From NCBI GenBank assembly GCA_029582155.1, contig CM055907.1:28722432-28786431 (forward strand): DNA of 64,000 nucleotides, given 5' to 3'. Made by a program: the position numbers and the translations under genes. The first letter of the stretch is position 1. Each line of letters opens with the position of its first letter. A model generated the notes under the pieces. The model had not been told where the DNA came from. It searched no databases and saw only the letters and a program-made list of their open reading frames with translations. The DNA comes from Panopea generosa (lineage: Eukaryota; Mollusca; Bivalvia; Adapedonta; Hiatellidae). Below are positions 59,950-64,000 of the stretch, piece after piece.

Positions 59950-61700
59950 ATGGTCCTGAAGGAACAAACGTTAACAAGAAAATTGCCAGAAACATCAATC
60001 AGGGATGAGGGCATCCAGGAACACCGTGACTATACTCTGGATGCGGACAGAGCAATTAGCAATAAGTTACTGGCGACTGATCGGATGAAGATAGAAATCG
60101 TACAAACGGGTGGTGGTATCAAAATTATTATTAATACGCGAGTGTTTGAACTGTTGAAACATGCAGCTGATATGTTTTACACATCTGAAACCATGACGAA
60201 CAAGTGTAAGAGAATCCCCATAATGGACAATAAAGAACGTCATGTTGAAACACAATTTAAAGTTTCTGAAGAGAAGAAATCTTCGTACACTTTCAATTTA
60301 TACAACACCACCAGCTCCTGTCTGATAAATGGTAAATGCATTGAACTGCTCATGAATTCCCATTTACCGGAAATTGTTGAAATTATTGAAACGAAGCTGG
60401 TTAACAAGAGCTTGACTACTGACGACATGAATTTAGCATTTCGTCAGATGTTACAACACTCTATAAATGAACAAATAGAAGACATCTCCGAATCGCAGAA
60501 TTTACAGCAGATTGAATATATGGACATTGGTGATAATCATGATGACCAAGTCGTTATGGTTGATTAAGAAGTCACTTTTAGAAAATCACCCGTTGAAGAA
60601 TATTCAAAATCCACCAATTCCAACAATGGCGCCGACGATGATCTGAAAAGTTTTTTGGCTAAAATACATGCTGAAATTATACATGTGAAAACCACACTGT
60701 TGGGGCATATTGAATGCACAAACCAATATTTTTCTCAAATCCACGATGAAATTTGCAGCGTCAAAAAACAATCAACTGTCACAGGAGGTCAACTTTAAAG
60801 TAAAATAGAAGACCTACAAAATGGCTCACAAACCATTGGTGATAGAGTACAGAAATGTAGTGACTTTATCCAACAACGCCTAATGGCCATATCTGATGTA
60901 TTGAAATACATATAGAAATCACAACAAGCTCCATCTCAGACTGTAACTGATACTTTACAAACAGAAACCCAAAGCATCCAGAATATAAATGATCCATCTC
61001 TTGAAACACCAAACAGTGAAAACAAAAATTGTCGAAGCAAGACCTTGATCATTGGGGATTCTATACTTAAAGAAATTCAAGAGCGCGGAATCCAAGACAC
61101 GACGGTGATTTCAATATCAGGCGGAAAAAATCGCAATATATGCAGGCGGCTAAATCGACTTGTTGCGGCTGAATATGACAACATAGTGATATATGTCAGT
61201 GGTAATGATGCGGCTGCCGGTACGCATGTAACTGTTGTTTATGATTGGTGAAAACCATTTACGATTTGCAGAGAAAACAATGCACTGTTTACTTGTGTTT
61301 GTTATGTCATAGGGGTGACATAGACGTAACCCAAACAAACGCCATGCTAGAACATCTTTGCCAGGAGACCTGCTGCAAACCAATTGATCTGTACAAATCA
61401 TTCATCTATGGTGACGGAAGTGTACCAGCCAACATTTATATGATGGATAAGGTTCATCTAAACAAGCGAGGTTCCAGCGCTCTAGTCAGAGCTATAGACA
61501 AAATGCTGGCTATTATAAAGTCCAGGTAGCATCTTATCAGCAATAGCTATGAGAGTCCAAAATCATCAAGTAGAAATTGGTGCTCAAATTGCCGCATGAG
61601 CCACCATTCAACTCTGGAATGTGGTAGACGACCTTCGAAATGGTGCACAAACTATCATATGTCTAACTGCACAATCGAGAACTATGGACGATGTTCGAAG
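59950..61700 (+). pseudogene. LINE ORF1 with SGNH esterase and zinc knuckle, broken
   Basis: Reads in frame 1 from the first ATG (59950), with in-frame stops at 60565, 60796 and 60913. It continues to about 61250, then shifts to frame 3. The first 200 residues hold DADRAISNKLLATDRMKIEI and a NLYNTTSSCLINGK block (unassigned domain). The SGNH hydrolase region shows TLIIGDSILKEI (nucleophile Ser at 61060), VSGND (about 61198) and DKVHLN (Asp 61446, His 61455). It ends with the knuckle CSNCRMSHHSTLEC (CX2CX4HX4C, 61581-61622). This is followed by CTNYHMSNCTIENY with the same spacing but lost ligands. SGNH domains in LINE ORF1 proteins act as lipases/esterases; their role in transposition is uncertain. 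Confidence 0.8.
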
Positions 61701-61799
61701 ACTTCTTTCAACAATGGCAAAAATGACTTTGGATGGCTTAACGGTTCTGAATGCGAGAGATGATCATCCGATAAACGGCAAAAACAATAGGAATGTCAG

Positions 61800-64000
61800 C
61801 ACATTTCGACGACAAAACTCAAACAAATATTTAATGCATGTATGTATGGAATGTGACAAGGTAGAATGTTCATGTGATTATACTATACAAATTTCACCGG
61901 GAAAAGATCACTGTTTTAAAATGATTTCTCTGTTGTTTATACGTAACAATGCTCTAAAAGAACAGTCGCAATATAAACTTATATATAACTTAAAAAAAAT
62001 AGCTTTTTACGCAAAATCTAAATTGTGCTTAAAACAAACTAATACTATAATAAACAATTCTAAATGTAATTTATTGCCGTCCATACTGGTTTATAAAGAA
62101 AGGAAAATACTATCAGGAGAATCATTAATTCTAATGATCAAAAATATAATTTCAGTGAAACTTATTCAATACTGCACACAAACAATGAACTGCATCTCAT
62201 ATATAATATTAACATTCTGAAACAATGTGATACATCATAATACATGTATAAGTAAGTCGTACAAACCAGTTCAAAGTAGAAATGTTAATGACATTTTATC
62301 TATTACCTGTAATTCATATAATGAATCAAACAAAATGGTTCCATTTGCCTACAAAAATAATGGCTTACATGTCGCCAACCTTTATATAAAACACATCTTA
62401 CCAAAATTAGATGAAATAAAACAACACCTGAATCAACCATTTTCTACTGATATATGTGGTTTATTTGAAACTTTTCTTACAGGAAAAACTGAGGATCGTT
62501 ACCTACAAATAAAACATTTTCACCTTGAGTGCAAAGATTGTAAATACAAAACTGGAGGTGGGATCCTTATATATATATTAGACAAAATTTCCTACGTAAG
62601 GCATCATGATCTTGAAACTGAAAACATGGAATCAGTGTGGTTACAAATAAACCTTTCTTAATTAATTTTGTTTACAGACCTCCAAATTCTCCCATATCTT
62701 GGATAGATAAATATGAACATGAGTTTGACATGGCCATTAATTATAAAAATGTTGAAATACATGCACTTGGAGACTATAACATAAATTACTTTCCTCAAAA
62801 TGAGACAAACAAATACAAAAGTACACGTTGGGATAGCTTTCTGTCAAAATTAGGATTTTCACAACTTCTTAATTCACCAACAAGAATAGATAAAAATAGT
62901 TCTACAATTATTGATCATATATATACAACAAGAACTGACATTATAGTTGATACTATAGTTCCACATTACTCTATCAGTGATCACTATCCAGTAACACTAA
63001 CTAGATCAATGTGTTCTAGAAAAGGCCATAGAGACAAAAGGAATCATGATTCAATATTGTACAGGTCCTTCTCAAAATTTAACATAACATCTTTTCAAGA
63101 AGATCTGGCAAAATCCTCACTAGGGGTAGTTGAAACGATCTCAAATCCTAACGTATCTTTAGATATGTTTTATAATATTTTGAACAGCATTCTAATGAAG
63201 CATGCACCTTACAAAGAAAAAAGAATAAAACAGGAATATAAACCGCAATGGTTTACAAATGAAATTAATAAGTCAATACACCACAGAGACTATTTACACA
63301 AACATAAAAAGATTGATGAATATAAAATTGCGATAAACACTGTCACTTCAATGATACGAATTAATAAAAAAGAGTATTTAATACAATAAAGCTATACAAA
63401 ATAATGAGACCAAGTATCTTGTGGAAGAGCTTAAATGACATCACAAACTCAAACAATAGCAACATAATTATACCAAATAAATTGATATCAAATACTGAGA
63501 ACGAAGGAAAATTAAATATACTAAATGCACTAAACAAGCATTTTGTCCATATTTCTGATATAATAGAAAAAACAAAATTTGTAAAGAACAATTTTAATGA
63601 TTTACATCATCATCTCAACGAACATCTAACGTATAAAATATTTGATACAGAGAAAATCACGCCTTTTGAGGTAAAGAAAATCATCGATAAACTTGATATA
63701 TCAAAATCAACAGGCCTGGACGGCATAGCACCTTAAATATTACGATACTGTGGTAACCACATTACATCTGATTTAGCATCGATAATAAACAATAGTATAG
63801 TGAGTGGAGTATTTCCAGATAAACTGAAAGAGGCATATGTTTTTCCTATATACAAAAAAGGAATTAAAGAGGATCCCTGCAATTATTGTCCAAAATCAAT
63901 ACTACCAACTATTTCAAAAATTTACGAGCAACATATTGCCACACAATTACAAGAATTTTAAAACTACCAATATTCTTCATGAAAAACAATCAGGATTTCG
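61800..64000 (+). pseudogene. LINE ORF2, endonuclease plus partial reverse transcriptase, broken
   Basis: The frame-1 part opens with a Cys-rich CMECDKVECSC and stops at 62218. It resumes as NGLHVANLYIKHILPKLDEI, ICGLFETFLTG (catalytic Glu) and GGGILIYI. It shifts near 62650 to frame 3: FVYRPPNSP, LGDYNINYF, GFSQLLNSPTRI, TIIDHIYT and ISDHYPV, the AP-endonuclease signature order with GDxN and SDH. A second shift (63390-63404) leads to frame 2 with FEVKKIIDKLDISKSTGLDG, one TAA at 63733 in place of a sense codon, and RT blocks FPIYKKG, DPCNY and ILPTISKIYEQHIA. After the TAA at 63958 another frame continues with the HEKQSGF motif at the window end. The catalytic YxDD is beyond the edge. Confidence 0.8.

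Larger units (their letters stand above)
59891..64000 (+). mobile_element. non-LTR retrotransposon (CR1/L2-like group), cut by window end
   Basis: About 4.1 kb of a LINE on the plus strand, antisense within an IFT81 intron. ORF1 (about 59950-61700) carries an SGNH esterase and a zinc knuckle. ORF2 (about 61800 onward) carries AP-type endonuclease then reverse transcriptase. An ORF1 esterase with AP endonuclease is known from CR1-type lineages; the exact clade is inference. The 5' boundary is unclear and the 3' end is outside. Confidence 0.85.

Noticed and set aside
59636..64000. Further upstream IFT81 exons on the minus strand
   Set aside because: I looked for the preceding IFT81 coiled-coil and N-terminal domain sequence and saw only the antisense LINE.

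Overview
The window looks like nuclear DNA of a bivalve mollusc. This rests on three things. It holds two animal genes with spliced exons on the minus strand. It carries many short elements of the kind common in bivalve genomes: tRNA-derived SINEs, hairpin-headed elements with internal modules of about 135-178 bp, and mariner, Gypsy-like and esterase-bearing LINE remnants. It is also AT-rich, with a very large minisatellite load. The species assignment is inference. I saw no bacterial operon, CRISPR array, rRNA or intact tRNA gene.

Layout. From about 2.0 to 15.9 kb lies a FAM43-type PTB-domain adaptor gene (minus strand). Its coding sequence is in two exons, 14343-14658 and 2345-3087, and they join in frame to 352 residues. 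The 11.3 kb intron between them cuts the PTB domain and is filled with a 51/52-bp array, a 73-bp array, a 136-bp array, TA-rich arrays, SINEs and a mariner relic. From 17.3 to 29.6 kb three minisatellites follow one another (50, 49 and 51 bp monomers), the last one 7.5 kb long. From 29.6 to 47 kb there is no recognisable host gene, only transposon debris: a full-length SINE, modular elements, a Gypsy-type RT fragment, palindromic repeats, an inverted-repeat element with an expanded centre, and a mariner N-terminal fragment.

From 47.3 to 59.6 kb are seven consecutive exons (minus strand) of IFT81, a coiled-coil subunit of the intraflagellar transport B complex. They give the C-terminal 424 residues including the natural stop, and every junction keeps frame with GT-AG ends. 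The first roughly 250 residues (the tubulin-binding N-terminal domain) must lie beyond the right edge. The upstream intron holds an antisense non-LTR retrotransposon from about 59.9 kb to the window end. It has an ORF1 with an SGNH-esterase domain and zinc knuckle, and an ORF2 with AP-type endonuclease and the start of a reverse transcriptase, all broken by stops and frameshifts.

The two genes are not obviously functionally linked. No new multi-gene system is evident. The most unusual content is repeat biology: several unrelated arrays with monomers of 49-53 bp, and several element families built alike (5' hairpin, variable number of modules of about 160 bp).
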